A DNA stretch of 64,000 nt from Bacteroidota bacterium (lineage in GTDB: Bacteria > Bacteroidota > Bacteroidia > Flavobacteriales > Flavobacteriaceae). Location: assembly GCA_023386585.1 (NCBI GenBank), contig JAEWJM010000024.1, positions 62,001 to 126,000 on the forward strand, in the 5' to 3' direction. The notes below the pieces were generated by a model that was not told the DNA's origin, searched no databases, and saw nothing but the letters and a program-made list of their open reading frames with translations. A program made the translations under genes and the position numbers. Within the stretch, counting starts at the first letter, position 1, and each line of letters starts with the position of its first letter. Shown one piece after another: positions 8,763-18,370 of the stretch.

Positions 8763-10343
8763 CTAATTAATTAAGGGTATTTTTATTATAAAGGTGCTGC
8801 CTTTTCCTTTTTCGCTTTCAACGAAGACTTGGCCATTGTGGTCTTCAACGATCCGTTTTACGTACGCTAATCCGAGTCCGTGTCCTTTCACATTATGAAG
8901 ATCGCCGGTGTGTTCGCGGTAAAACTTCTCAAATATTTTTTTCTGCGCCGCCTTGCTCATGCCAAGTCCCTGATCTTTGATCCTGATCAGTACAAAATCC
9001 TTGACGTTTTCGGTATATATATCAATAACCGGTGGTTCCGGCGAATATTTTATAGCGTTGTCCAGTATGTTTACAAGAACGTTGGTAAAATGAACATCGT
9101 TGAGCAGCACGGTGACGCGGTTTGCATTGAGATGCGTTTCGATTGTTCCTTCGCGATCTTCAATGATCAGGTTAACGTGCTCGATCGCCTCTTGAATTAT
9201 TTCGTGAATGTCGTACGGTTCTTTGCTTATTTCCAGCTCTTTTCGTTCGAGTTTTGAGATCCGCAGCACATTTTCGACTTGTGCGTGCATTCGTTTGTTC
9301 TCGTCCCGGATCATCTGAAGGTATCGCCGTGTTTTTTCGGGATCTTCGATTGTTTTCGGGTTGCGGATCGCATCCAGCGCAAGATTTATCGTTGCTATTG
9401 GTGTTTTAAACTCGTGGGTCATGTTGTTTATGAAATCGGTTTTGATTTCAGATATCTGACGTTGCTTGATCAGCTGGTTTAGCGCACTGGAATAGGCTAT
9501 TATGATAATGAGCGTAAAAACAATTGAAAGTACCGTGATTCCAATGAGTTCCGAAAAGAGGAATTTTTTCTTTTGTGGAAATGTAACCAACAACTGGTAT
9601 TTGCTTTTGCCGTCGTTGTCGGGAAAGACCGGATTGGAATACGTCGCTTCCTTGTCGTATTTGAAGCGCTCCGAGCGGATTTTTGTTGCCAGCCCGTTGC
9701 TGTAGATTGCAAATTCAAATGGAGTGTTGACTCCGTACGATTTTAGTTCATTCTCAAGCAGCGACTGGAGTTTTTCCTTTGAAACGCGCTCCTGGATTGG
9801 CATTGCGGCGGCGATGTCCTTAAAGAAAATGTCGTATTGCGCATTTTCAAGAATATTGAGGCTGCCTTCCTTCTCGATCCGCGAATCGGGAGTTACGCTG
9901 TGCCGCATCTTTGCGTTTTCAAGCGTGCCGCGGCTGTAGATTTCCGTCACGCGTTTGGCAGAAAACGCCCTGCTTTTTATACTGTCACCTTTACTGTCAA
10001 AGAACGGCGATGAAATATAATCTCCTGCTGTTACACTATTGGAGTAAATCACCATTTCATTGGTTACCGCGTTTTTGCGGATATAGTACAATTCGAGAAG
10101 GTCCTTTTTCTCCGGAATTTTTCCGGTGCTATCCTTCAGCATCTCGTACTGGTTGATGAAGCTGTATGTTTCGAGCTTTTTCAGGTTGTCGGCCACGTTT
10201 CCGATGACCTTCTTGACATTGAACCTGAATTGTTCCTCGTTGTTCTTAAATGAGGAACTGAACCAGTAAACCTGGACCAGAATTATCCCTATCAGGGAGA
10301 GACTCATCAATAAAACAAGAAGCCGGAAAAACAACCTATTCAT
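8763..10343 (-). CDS. rprX: Sensor histidine kinase, RprX-like
   Basis: A 526-residue membrane kinase. One transmembrane helix lies at about residues 7-27, a periplasmic sensor region follows, and a second helix spans about 265-288. The dimerisation domain has His310 in THEFKTPIATINLALDAI. The ATPase domain shows the N box (NVLVNILDNAIKYS), G1 (DQGLGMS) and G2 (GHGLGLAYVK). It is upstream of, and co-transcribed with, the response regulator. A TAATTTTG box at 10349-10356 (minus strand) sits just before the ATG. Confidence 0.92.
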   Translation of the reverse strand: MNRLFFRLLVLLMSLSLIGIILVQVYWFSSSFKNNEEQFRFNVKKVIGNVADNLKKLETYSFINQYEMLKDSTGKIPEKKDLLELYYIRKNAVTNEMVIYSNSVTAGDYISSPFFDSKGDSIKSRAFSAKRVTEIYSRGTLENAKMRHSVTPDSRIEKEGSLNILENAQYDIFFKDIAAAMPIQERVSKEKLQSLLENELKSYGVNTPFEFAIYSNGLATKIRSERFKYDKEATYSNPVFPDNDGKSKYQLLVTFPQKKKFLFSELIGITVLSIVFTLIIIIAYSSALNQLIKQRQISEIKTDFINNMTHEFKTPIATINLALDAIRNPKTIEDPEKTRRYLQMIRDENKRMHAQVENVLRISKLERKELEISKEPYDIHEIIQEAIEHVNLIIEDREGTIETHLNANRVTVLLNDVHFTNVLVNILDNAIKYSPEPPVIDIYTENVKDFVLIRIKDQGLGMSKAAQKKIFEKFYREHTGDLHNVKGHGLGLAYVKRIVEDHNGQVFVESEKGKGSTFIIKIPLIN

Positions 10344-10348
10344 CAGGA

Positions 10349-10356
10349 CAAAATTA
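10349..10356 (-). promoter_or_regulatory. rprX -7 promoter box
   Basis: Reading the minus strand, TAATTTTG fits TAnnTTTG and ends 5 bp before the rprX ATG, implying a very short leader. No matching TTG box was found. Confidence 0.45.
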
Positions 10357-10414
10357 TGATTTTAACATTTAAATTATAAATATATTAACCAAAGATTAAC
10401 AGCTAATACATTCC

Positions 10415-10999
10415 TTATATATTCCGCATTTTTTTAAGAAAATCGTTGACTTGCCGATGCATTTCGTCGATGGTACTATTTTCGATCACAAAATCGCTTC
10501 GACGCGATATTTCTTCCTGCGGCCATTGATTGCTTATGCGACTTAACACCGATTCACGACTCACATTGTCGCGATCCATTACACGCTGAATCCGCAATTC
10601 TGCAGGTGCTGCAACTGCCACGACATAATCACAATCGGCATCGTAGCCGGTTTCGAAAAGAATTGCCGATTCCTTCACCACGATATCGAACTTTGAATGT
10701 TCGGCAAGCCACTTTTGAAAATCCAGTTGCACCGCAGGGTGAATAATTGCATTTAATGCCTGCAGCTTTTTTTCATCCGAAAAAACAATCGACGCCAAAA
10801 TGTCCCGACGAACTTTGCCTGATTCAATAATCCGGTCTCCAAATTCCTGACGTACCTGACTGATAACGGGTTCTTCTTGCAGCAATCGGCGCCCTGCCTC
10901 GTCGGCTATGTAAACCGGAATCCCAAGTGATGACAGATATGTCCCAACGGTCGTCTTGCCGCTGCCAATTCCACCTGTCAATCCAATAATTTTGCTCAT
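10415..10999 (-). CDS. coaE: Dephospho-CoA kinase
   Basis: CoaE catalyses the last step of coenzyme A synthesis, phosphorylating dephospho-CoA with ATP. The P-loop is GLTGGIGSGKTT (residues 6-17). VKESAILFETGYDADCDYVV and DRDNVSRESVLSRI are family stretches. The length of 194 residues is normal. It begins 2 bp after the stop of the upstream glycosyltransferase gene, indicating co-transcription. Confidence 0.95.
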   Translation of the reverse strand: MSKIIGLTGGIGSGKTTVGTYLSSLGIPVYIADEAGRRLLQEEPVISQVRQEFGDRIIESGKVRRDILASIVFSDEKKLQALNAIIHPAVQLDFQKWLAEHSKFDIVVKESAILFETGYDADCDYVVAVAAPAELRIQRVMDRDNVSRESVLSRISNQWPQEEISRRSDFVIENSTIDEMHRQVNDFLKKMRNI

Positions 11000-11001
11000 G
11001 G

Positions 11002-11994
11002 CTAGAAGAATAGCTTTGGAAACGCGGTCTCCGGATTTTGGTTAAGCAGCCTTATTTTGAAATAGGATTCCAAATATCCATGCCCATAACCAAAAAACTG
11101 CCTGATAGCAGCAATTACAGCAAGTGCACCGAGCTTCGGATTTCTAAGCTTTATCGTTGCGACCACAAAAATCGCGAGATAGTAAACAAAGTACAACTTG
11201 AGCGGAAGATCTATTGTAAACAAGAGCAGGAACAATGAAAGATAAAATCCTAACACAAAAGCAGCAGGGAAAAAGTAGGTCACTTTTGCATATCCGGGAT
11301 GCCATTTGTCAAGGATTGGACGTGCTTGTCCGAACTTTTTGACCTGCAGCGAAAACTTATCCCAGTCAATTCTTCTCTTATGATAGACAAATGCCGAGGG
11401 GAACAACCTGGTTTTAAAACCCAATTTCCATAACCGGATCGAAAGATCGGGATCTTCGCCCGGATGAATGTTCCCAAATCCGCCTGAAGCTGCAAAAGCT
11501 TTTGCGGATATTCCCATATTGAAGCTTCGGGGCTGGAATTTAGTCAATTGTTCAGAGCCGCCGCGAACGCCGCCTGTAGTTAAAAACGAGGTCATCGCAA
11601 AATTTATTGCCTTTTGGATATCAGAGAACGAATCGAGAGCGCCATCGGGCCCGCCGAAACAATCGACATAATCGCGATGGAGTTCTTTTTCGACTTCTGA
11701 AAGATATTGTGGCGGCACGATGCAATCGGAGTCGAAGATTATGAAATAGTCGCCTTTTGCTTTCGACATCCCGAAATTGCGCGAGTCGCCGGGACCGGAA
11801 TTGCTTTTAAAATAATAAGCAAGGTTGAATTTTTCGCGGTAGTGCTCAACGACGTGATCACATTTCACCGTCGAGCCGTCTTCGATAATTAGTATCTCAA
11901 AATGTTCTTTGCGATCCGATAAAAGCAGGCTGTCGAGCAGCTCACGGATTTCATCTGGACGATTGTAAACCGGAATGATCAGCGAAAAAAACAT
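11002..11994 (-). CDS. Glycosyltransferase family 2
   Basis: A 330-residue membrane-anchored GT-A glycosyltransferase, transferring a sugar from a nucleotide donor. The N-terminus FSLIIPVYNRPDEI and the metal-binding FDSDCIVPP (DxD-type) identify the fold; HPGEDPDLSIRLWKLG is the typical acceptor-loop region. Two or three hydrophobic helices lie near the C-terminus. I use the ATG at 11994; in-frame TTG and CTG lie just upstream. A minus-strand TATATTTG box at 12009-12016 supports this start. The acceptor is unknown, probably envelope polysaccharide. Confidence 0.85.
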   Translation of the reverse strand: MFFSLIIPVYNRPDEIRELLDSLLLSDRKEHFEILIIEDGSTVKCDHVVEHYREKFNLAYYFKSNSGPGDSRNFGMSKAKGDYFIIFDSDCIVPPQYLSEVEKELHRDYVDCFGGPDGALDSFSDIQKAINFAMTSFLTTGGVRGGSEQLTKFQPRSFNMGISAKAFAASGGFGNIHPGEDPDLSIRLWKLGFKTRLFPSAFVYHKRRIDWDKFSLQVKKFGQARPILDKWHPGYAKVTYFFPAAFVLGFYLSLFLLLFTIDLPLKLYFVYYLAIFVVATIKLRNPKLGALAVIAAIRQFFGYGHGYLESYFKIRLLNQNPETAFPKLFF

Positions 11995-12008
11995 CAGCAA
12001 AATTTTAA

Positions 12009-12016
12009 CAAATATA
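12009..12016 (-). promoter_or_regulatory. -7 box of the glycosyltransferase-coaE operon
   Basis: Minus-strand TATATTTG matches TAnnTTTG and sits 14 bp before the chosen ATG at 11994. Confidence 0.5.
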
Positions 12017-12025
12017 ACCTTTCCA

Positions 12026-12056
12026 AAAAAGAAAAACCACCCCGAAAGGTGGTTTT
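12026..12056 (-). terminator. Terminator of the T9SS-secreted protein gene
   Basis: A 9-bp stem (AAAACCACC / GGTGGTTTT, 12033-12056) with a 6-base loop is followed on the minus strand by a T-rich run. It lies just after the stop at 12075. Confidence 0.8.
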
Positions 12057-12074
12057 AAACGGCAAGTCAACCGA

Positions 12075-14456
12075 CTATTTTTTAAGAATCCTTATTGTCT
12101 TCGTTCCTGTTGAAGTCGTGACTTTTACCAGGTAAGTTCCCGCTGAAAGCGCCGACAGATCCATTTGTCCGCTCCCGGAAATTCCTGAGGCCACTTCCTG
12201 GCCAAGCAGATTATAAGCCGTTGCATTTTTGACGTCCACGGCCGAGATTGTCAGATAATCTGAAACCGGATTTGGATACCATGAAAAATCAGCAGTCTGG
12301 TGTTGCACCACGCCAAGCGAAGCATTCCAAGCCGAGATCCGGAAAGTTCCCATGGTGTCGTTGGCATACTCCCAAACACGGGCATAAATCGTTGAACCCG
12401 GAACGAGTCCGCTGAGCGTTAACTTCGAAAAAGCGTCGACACCTTCGTCATCGCTGCATCCGATGGCAGTCATCGCCGTGCAATCACCTGTCAAAACCGA
12501 CATTCCGGTGTCAATAAGCGGCGACCCGGGATCGGCCTGCGTTTCAATAGTTATATTTCCATCTGCGGGCACAACGACGCTAAACCAAACATCGCCACCA
12601 AAATTAAACGTTGCGCACGTTGGATTCGGCGGGCCGATGGTCTTGGTTGCGCCGGCATTGGTTGCCGTCATCGCAAACTCGTCAAATGAACCGCCTGGCG
12701 TCAGCACGAAAGCAGTCTCGCAGTCGTCGTTTGGAACGGCAACAGGCGCTGTCTGGATAAAGAATGGCCCTGCCCATGAACTTGTTGTATCGCCATCGCA
12801 ATGCGCTTCGACGTACACATCATAAGCCGTGAATGGCACAAGCCCGGTTAACACAACCGGCGCAGTAACGTTGCTATAAATTGGATTTCCCGGAGCCGGT
12901 CCGCCAGCTTCCACAACATAGACATCATAGGTCAAGTTTCCGCAACCGGATGTCCAGGTAACAACTGCGCTGTTCGTATTTGCCTGCACCAGCGTTAAAT
13001 TGTATGGTGCCGGACAGGCTTCACCCGCAAGTATCGTAATATCGTAATCTTCTGTTTCCCCGTATCCATAGGTTGCGCACGGATCAATGCTTTCACCGGG
13101 CGTGTTCCAGACGTCACGAATCCGCATCCTGTGTATTCCCGCTGGTGGATCGCAAGCCAGTAATATTGTAAATGTTGCGGTTTCGTTTGAGTCGATTTCA
13201 CTTGGCGAGAAGCCCACACGCTCTTCAGGTGAAAAGACAAAATCGTCATTATAATCGATCCAAACCGCCTGATTTTGCTGTCCGTAGCTTCCAACCGTCA
13301 CATTGATTTCGTATGAAACGCCTGCTTGCAGTTCGCCCGTAAAGTTCGGCTGCCCGGTAAAATGGGTGTATGAAGGATTTACAGGATCGGTTCCCGAATT
13401 ATTTGAAAGCGTCGTTCCCGTGATGACCACATTTGCGATCATGTCACCGTCGGTTTTACCATAAGTATAATGTGGAAAGCAATAGCAAACTGCCGCAGGC
13501 GTGGCTGTCACCAATAGTGGCGTACTGGCCGTAGTTGCCGCGCCGCAGCTCACAACACACTGGTAATATGTCGAAGAAGTATGGGTTAAAGTCAGTGTCG
13601 GATTTGTAGCATCCGCAATATTTGAGTAGGTCGTACCGTCAAGCGAAGATTGCCATTGATAACCCAATCCGAAATCGGGCGACTGATTTTCAAGCGAAAG
13701 CGTAAATTCGACTTCAGGGCAAACCGAAACTGCCGATGAAACCGTGTTACCCGGCGTTGGCGCGCCTGCACATTGCGGCTGTGGCATGAAGGTGTATTTT
13801 TTTCCGACAATGGCAGTAGTGGAATTTATTCCGTTGTTAGCTGCGGTGGATGACGCTGTGGCCGGTGATCCCGGAGTAACGCTGACGAACGAAGTAAGAT
13901 CGTTCAATCCTATTGATGCTGTGATCGCACCTGCCGAGTTCATCGTATTTCCATAAACGAAGTCGATCTGCCCCGTGGTTTCATACAACCGCATTTTAAA
14001 AGAGCCGCTCACTCCCGCGGTGGCATTTCCGCCGTTCGAGATATTGATGCCATTCCAGCCCACTTCCAGAATCCGCGAAGGCGCAACACCTGTGACTTTG
14101 TATTGAATAGACCCTGCATTTCGATTATTGTCGTCCCAAAAAGCCGCAATAAACGGCGTTTGTGCTGCCACATTATCCATGTAATTTGTCCAGCTGTTTC
14201 CTTCAATATTGTTGCCCAGCCGGATAAAACCGTTGGTGCTAATGCTAAAGGTCGAATAGCCGATTCCTCCAAAATTGAAACTGAAGCCTATCGGGATGGC
14301 GTTTTGGGATCCGTCATCACCCGTCGCGGTCGAGTTCGTGCCGCCGGTCACCGCTGTATAAGCTTCCGTTGCTTCTGAGAAAGTATAACCCGAAACGCTT
14401 TGAGCTGTCAGCTTCACGAACGAAAACAGAAAAATCAGCAGGGTAATTTTTTTCAT
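12075..14456 (-). CDS. Secreted GEVED/fibronectin protein with T9SS sorting signal
   Basis: A 793-residue exported protein. A Sec signal peptide (MKKITLLIFLFSFVKLTAQ) is followed by a jelly-roll-like N-terminal region. Ig-like repeats rich in Cys/Thr/Ser and a GEVED domain (DVWNTPGESIDPC, YGYGETEDYDITIL) come next. A fibronectin type III module (NSAVVTWTSGC, then GLVPFTAYDVYVEAHCDG) follows, then a pre-peptidase-like module. The last ~75 residues (WYPNPVSDYLTI to GTYLVKVTTSTGTKTIRILKK) are a type A T9SS C-terminal signal. It is probably a cell-surface or secreted adhesin-like protein. No catalytic motif was seen. Confidence 0.88.
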   Translation of the reverse strand: MKKITLLIFLFSFVKLTAQSVSGYTFSEATEAYTAVTGGTNSTATGDDGSQNAIPIGFSFNFGGIGYSTFSISTNGFIRLGNNIEGNSWTNYMDNVAAQTPFIAAFWDDNNRNAGSIQYKVTGVAPSRILEVGWNGINISNGGNATAGVSGSFKMRLYETTGQIDFVYGNTMNSAGAITASIGLNDLTSFVSVTPGSPATASSTAANNGINSTTAIVGKKYTFMPQPQCAGAPTPGNTVSSAVSVCPEVEFTLSLENQSPDFGLGYQWQSSLDGTTYSNIADATNPTLTLTHTSSTYYQCVVSCGAATTASTPLLVTATPAAVCYCFPHYTYGKTDGDMIANVVITGTTLSNNSGTDPVNPSYTHFTGQPNFTGELQAGVSYEINVTVGSYGQQNQAVWIDYNDDFVFSPEERVGFSPSEIDSNETATFTILLACDPPAGIHRMRIRDVWNTPGESIDPCATYGYGETEDYDITILAGEACPAPYNLTLVQANTNSAVVTWTSGCGNLTYDVYVVEAGGPAPGNPIYSNVTAPVVLTGLVPFTAYDVYVEAHCDGDTTSSWAGPFFIQTAPVAVPNDDCETAFVLTPGGSFDEFAMTATNAGATKTIGPPNPTCATFNFGGDVWFSVVVPADGNITIETQADPGSPLIDTGMSVLTGDCTAMTAIGCSDDEGVDAFSKLTLSGLVPGSTIYARVWEYANDTMGTFRISAWNASLGVVQHQTADFSWYPNPVSDYLTISAVDVKNATAYNLLGQEVASGISGSGQMDLSALSAGTYLVKVTTSTGTKTIRILKK

Positions 14457-14514
14457 AAATGTTAATGGTTGGTTAATTTGGTTCCTAAAGTACTAAATTT
14501 TAGGAAATAGCTTA

Positions 14515-14542
14515 AAATAAAAAAGCCGCCCGAAGGCAGCTT
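14515..14542 (-). terminator. Terminator of fabV
   Basis: On the minus strand AAGCTGCC pairs with GGCGGCTT (14523-14542, one G-U pair, 4-base loop), followed by a T run. It is 26 bp after the fabV stop. Confidence 0.75.
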
Positions 14543-14567
14543 GATGTAATTTATATGGCGCTTATGC

Positions 14568-15761
14568 CTATTCCGGAATACTGTCGATCGAAACCATTTC
14601 ATTGGAATCGGCAGTGTAATCAACACCGGGAATTTCAAATCCGAATAAATTATAAAAATCCGTCCTGTATCCTGACAAATCGCCGATTTCAGCAATGTTT
14701 TCAGTAGTGGCGGCGGGCCAGAGTTTGGCGACTTCAGCCTGGATTTTTTCATCCATTTCCCAATCGTCAATTCTGATGCGGCCTTTCTCATCGGTTGGAA
14801 CGTCGCCACCGGTATAAAGCCTTTGTTGAAATAGCCGTTGAATTTGCTCGATTGTGCCTTCGTGCGTGCCGGCTTCTTTCATCTTTTTATACAACAACGA
14901 AATGTACAACGGGATAACCGGGATTGCCGAACTGGCCTGCGTTACCAATGCCTTGTTGACCGAAACATAGGCCTTCCCGCCTATTTCACGAAGCGAATCC
15001 GTAATCGAAAAAGCCGTAGCTTCCAAATGATCTTTTGCACGGCCGATCGTTCCTTTGCGGTAAACAGCTTCAGTGATGGCAGGGCCGATATACGAATACG
15101 CAACGGTAAGTGCGCCATCAGCCAGCAATCCTTCCTTTTTCAATTGATCGATCCACATTGCCCAATCTTCGCCGCCCATTACAGCGACAGTGTTTTCGAT
15201 ATCGTCTTCTTTTGCCGGTTCAATAGAAACTTCTGAAACTTTTCCGGAATGAAAATCAACCGTTTTATTGGTGAATGTGCTTCCAATCGGCTTCAGCACG
15301 GAGCGGTGCGTTATTCCTGTGGTAGGATTGGTCCGAACCGGTGAAGCAAGGCTGTAAATCACCAGGTCAACCTGACCGAGATCTTTTTTGATCAGATCGA
15401 GTGTTTCGCGTTTAATCTCATTTGAAAATGCGTCGCCGTTAATGCTTTTTGCGTAGAGTCCGGCCGCATGCGCTTCTTTTTCAAAAGCTGCCGAATTATA
15501 CCAGCCGGGAGATGCGGTTCTTCCTTCCGAAGGCGCTTTTTCAAAAAACACCCCGATTGTTGCCGCGTCCGAGCCAAAAGCGCTTGTTATCCTTGATGCG
15601 AGGCCGAATCCTGTTGAAGCGCCGATTACGAGCACTTTTTTCGCGCCGTTTATCTTGCCTTTAGATTTTACGTATTCAATCTGGTTCCGCACATTTTGCG
15701 CAGCTCCTTCCGGATGCGCGGTAAGGCAGATGAATCCTCTCATTCTTGGTTCGATGATCAT
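14568..15761 (-). CDS. fabV: Trans-2-enoyl-CoA/ACP reductase FabV
   Basis: FabV reduces enoyl-ACP or crotonyl-CoA with NADH in fatty-acid synthesis. The 397-residue protein opens with the family signature MIIEPRMRGFICLTAHPEG. It has the NADH-binding GASTGFGLA at residues 47-55 and the catalytic Tyr-x8-Lys (YRKGTIGRAK). An SDR-type enzyme of this length is distinctive for FabV rather than FabI. It is monocistronic between its own promoter and terminator. Confidence 0.95.
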   Translation of the reverse strand: MIIEPRMRGFICLTAHPEGAAQNVRNQIEYVKSKGKINGAKKVLVIGASTGFGLASRITSAFGSDAATIGVFFEKAPSEGRTASPGWYNSAAFEKEAHAAGLYAKSINGDAFSNEIKRETLDLIKKDLGQVDLVIYSLASPVRTNPTTGITHRSVLKPIGSTFTNKTVDFHSGKVSEVSIEPAKEDDIENTVAVMGGEDWAMWIDQLKKEGLLADGALTVAYSYIGPAITEAVYRKGTIGRAKDHLEATAFSITDSLREIGGKAYVSVNKALVTQASSAIPVIPLYISLLYKKMKEAGTHEGTIEQIQRLFQQRLYTGGDVPTDEKGRIRIDDWEMDEKIQAEVAKLWPAATTENIAEIGDLSGYRTDFYNLFGFEIPGVDYTADSNEMVSIDSIPE

Positions 15762-15799
15762 ATATTTCGTTTTGGTTAGTTTAAGTGCTACGAAAGCAA

Positions 15800-15829
15800 C
15801 AAATATAGGCTGGTTTTTCAGTCCAGCAA
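15800..15829 (-). promoter_or_regulatory. fabV promoter
   Basis: On the minus strand TTG (15827-15829) and TATATTTG (15800-15807) are 19 bp apart, matching the Bacteroidota consensus. The -33 box lies inside the last codons of recN. Confidence 0.75.
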
Positions 15830-17470
15830 AGCTTTGGCGTGATTTATCGCCGATTCCGAAACGGCGGATCCGGAAAGCATTTGAGCAATTTCGGCAATGC
15901 GTTCCTCGTGCGACAACAGTCGGAGTTGTGACTCAGTGCTTTCGCCGATAACACGTTTGAAAACTTTAAAATGGATGCTTCCTTTTGCAGCGATCTGCGG
16001 AAGGTGCGTAATCGCAAAAACCTGCCTCTTCGCTCCCATCGCTTTCATTATTTCGCCCATTTTATCGGCAATTTCACCCGAAACGCCGGTGTCGATTTCA
16101 TCAAATATTATTGTTGGAAGGGAAGTGTATTCGGCCATTACCGATTTTACCGCAAGCATTATACGCGAAAGTTCGCCACCGGATGCTATCTTGCTGATTG
16201 GCCCAAATCGGCTTCCCTTGTTTGCCGAAAACAAAAACTGCAGATCATCCATTCCGTTAGCCAGGAATCGCCCGGTCTTTTCGATCTTAATGTCGAATTG
16301 CGCGGCGGGCATTCCCAAAGGGTGCAATAATTCTGAAAGTTTGGCGGCAAGGACTGGCGCCGTTTTCATTCGTGCCTCGTGCAAGTGATCAGCCAGTATA
16401 TTGAGTTGATTTGTAACAACCTGAAGTTCTGCTTTGTATTTCTCGATGCGTTCTTCAATTCCACTCAACGAAAGCGCTTCACTGTCAAGGCGTTCACGTA
16501 TTTCAATCAGCTCTTCGACAGAACCTGCCTGATGCTTTTTCTGCAAATCATAAATCACCTGTAGCTTTTGGCTGGCCTTCTGAAGCGACTCCGGATCGCC
16601 GGCAATATTTTCGGCAAGGTTCTCCATTTCCCGAACAATGTCGTCGAGTTCAATCAATGAAGCCTGGAGCCTTTCATAAAGATCATTGTATTCGATAGAA
16701 AACGCGGCTATTTTCTGCAACGCGGCGCGGATTTCACGCATATTTCGCAGTACGCCAATTTGATCGTCATTCGATAACACTACCGAACGAACAAGATTTT
16801 CCCGAATCAATTCGACATTGTTCAGTTTGTCGAGTTGCGCTTCAAGCTCTTCCTGTTCCCCGGCGACAAGCTGTGCAGCCAGCAATTCCTCCAAAAGGAA
16901 GCCGTTGTAATCCTGTTGCTTATTCGCGTTTCGCAGCGTTTCCTCCATATGGTCGAGTTCCGCTTGCAATGACTTGTATTTCGCAAGCGTCGTTTGATAA
17001 GATTGTAATGCATCGCGATTTCCTGCGAGCGCATCGATAATGCGAAATTGGAATTCCACTTCGGAAAGCGACCGCGTTTCGTGCTGCGAATGAATGTCGA
17101 TCAGGAAGTCGCCCAAAAGCTGCAATTCCTGAAGATTCACCGGACTGTCATTAATGAACGACCTTGATTTTCCACTCGGAAGGATTTCGCGCCGGATAAT
17201 TGTATGCGCGTCGTAATCGAGGTCGTTTGCCTCAAAAAAAGCTTCGAGATTGTATCCGGAAACATCAAACTGCGCCTCAATTATGCATTTCTGGTCTTTA
17301 TTTTTAAGGGAAGAAAGGTCTGCCCGCCGACCAAGCGCAAGGCCAAGCGCCCCAAGCAGAATTGATTTTCCTGCGCCGGTTTCGCCGGTTATTATCGAAA
17401 AACCGCCATTGAACCCGATTGAAAGCTTTTCAATCAAGGCAAAGTTTTCAATCGACAGCGAAGTGATCAT
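15818..17470 (-). CDS. recN: DNA repair protein RecN
   Basis: RecN is an SMC-like ATPase that acts early in double-strand break repair. Walker A GETGAGKS is at residues 29-36, the long middle part is coiled-coil rich, and the C-terminal lobe has the signature KIASGGELSRIMLAVK and Walker B PTIIFDEIDTGVSG. At 550 residues the length is normal. It is the last gene of the bamD-rpoZ-coaBC-DUF4835-recN cluster, 12 bp after DUF4835. The fabV promoter overlaps its 3' end. Confidence 0.96.
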   Translation of the reverse strand: MITSLSIENFALIEKLSIGFNGGFSIITGETGAGKSILLGALGLALGRRADLSSLKNKDQKCIIEAQFDVSGYNLEAFFEANDLDYDAHTIIRREILPSGKSRSFINDSPVNLQELQLLGDFLIDIHSQHETRSLSEVEFQFRIIDALAGNRDALQSYQTTLAKYKSLQAELDHMEETLRNANKQQDYNGFLLEELLAAQLVAGEQEELEAQLDKLNNVELIRENLVRSVVLSNDDQIGVLRNMREIRAALQKIAAFSIEYNDLYERLQASLIELDDIVREMENLAENIAGDPESLQKASQKLQVIYDLQKKHQAGSVEELIEIRERLDSEALSLSGIEERIEKYKAELQVVTNQLNILADHLHEARMKTAPVLAAKLSELLHPLGMPAAQFDIKIEKTGRFLANGMDDLQFLFSANKGSRFGPISKIASGGELSRIMLAVKSVMAEYTSLPTIIFDEIDTGVSGEIADKMGEIMKAMGAKRQVFAITHLPQIAAKGSIHFKVFKRVIGESTESQLRLLSHEERIAEIAQMLSGSAVSESAINHAKALLD

Positions 17471-17482
17471 CAGCTTGAGAAG

Positions 17483-18370
17483 TTACATTTTCATATTCGA
17501 CCACTTGGTCGAGTTGAGTGGTGAAATCCGATTAAGGTTGTCAACAAGGTCGGCAATCGGAACAGCAGGCCCGCCTGAAAAAATCGAAACGAGCTCATCG
17601 GATTTGGCATCAAAAAAGATGCGGGTCAGAAAGGCGTTTGGCCGAACTGAGTGTACTTGAGCCAACGTTGTAAGCGAGGCTTTGATGTTTTCCTTTGCTG
17701 TCTTTAAATCGCGCGACATATTGTCCAATCCTTCAAAATGGTATTGGTACATCGCTTCGCGAAATGGGCTGTAGGTATTTGACAGCATATCGTTGACAAA
17801 GAAATAGCGGTTTTGATTTCCGTCGGATTGGCTCCATCCTTTATAGCCGCCTTGCTGCGCCACATTCACGATTTCCTGGGCAATTTCAAAAAAACCGGTT
17901 CCGCCCATCGGTGAAAAAGTGTCGGCATCCATCCCGAGGATCATAAAACTGTAATATGATAGCACGGATACGAGATTCGAATCGAAACTGGTCGGATTGA
18001 ATACGAGATTTTCAAATTCCACATATTTGAAACTAAAATCCTTATCCATGAAATTCATGATGGGCGTCGAGTAGGTCGAATTAAAAACCGGCCGTGCCGA
18101 TTGAACCTGGATTGTCGCTACGTATTGATCAGTGTTATACGAAGAAAGGGTTATGTACATTGAGCAGTTGATCCTTTCGCCCTGCTTGTAGACTTCACCC
18201 GTCCAGTCGGTTTTGTTCACGAATTCGGAAATGGAATTTTCCAAGGTGCGGAATGTCTGCGGATTTGCATTGGCAATCGTAGCCGAATTTACCGTTACCG
18301 TGCAATTAAGTTGTTGCGCGCAAACTGTTCCAAACCAAAATGTTATCAGAAATGCCAGAATCTTTCTCAT
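17483..18370 (-). CDS. DUF4835 family secreted protein
   Basis: A 295-residue protein with a signal peptide (MRKILAFLITFWFGTVCAQQ) and no transmembrane helix beyond it, so probably periplasmic or outer-membrane associated. It belongs to DUF4835, a Bacteroidota family usually found between coaBC and recN. Typical segments are INCSMYITLSSYNTDQYVATIQVQ-like beta strands and GWSQSDGNQNRYFFVNDML. The function is unknown. Its start overlaps the coaBC stop by 4 bp. Confidence 0.85.
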   Translation of the reverse strand: MRKILAFLITFWFGTVCAQQLNCTVTVNSATIANANPQTFRTLENSISEFVNKTDWTGEVYKQGERINCSMYITLSSYNTDQYVATIQVQSARPVFNSTYSTPIMNFMDKDFSFKYVEFENLVFNPTSFDSNLVSVLSYYSFMILGMDADTFSPMGGTGFFEIAQEIVNVAQQGGYKGWSQSDGNQNRYFFVNDMLSNTYSPFREAMYQYHFEGLDNMSRDLKTAKENIKASLTTLAQVHSVRPNAFLTRIFFDAKSDELVSIFSGGPAVPIADLVDNLNRISPLNSTKWSNMKM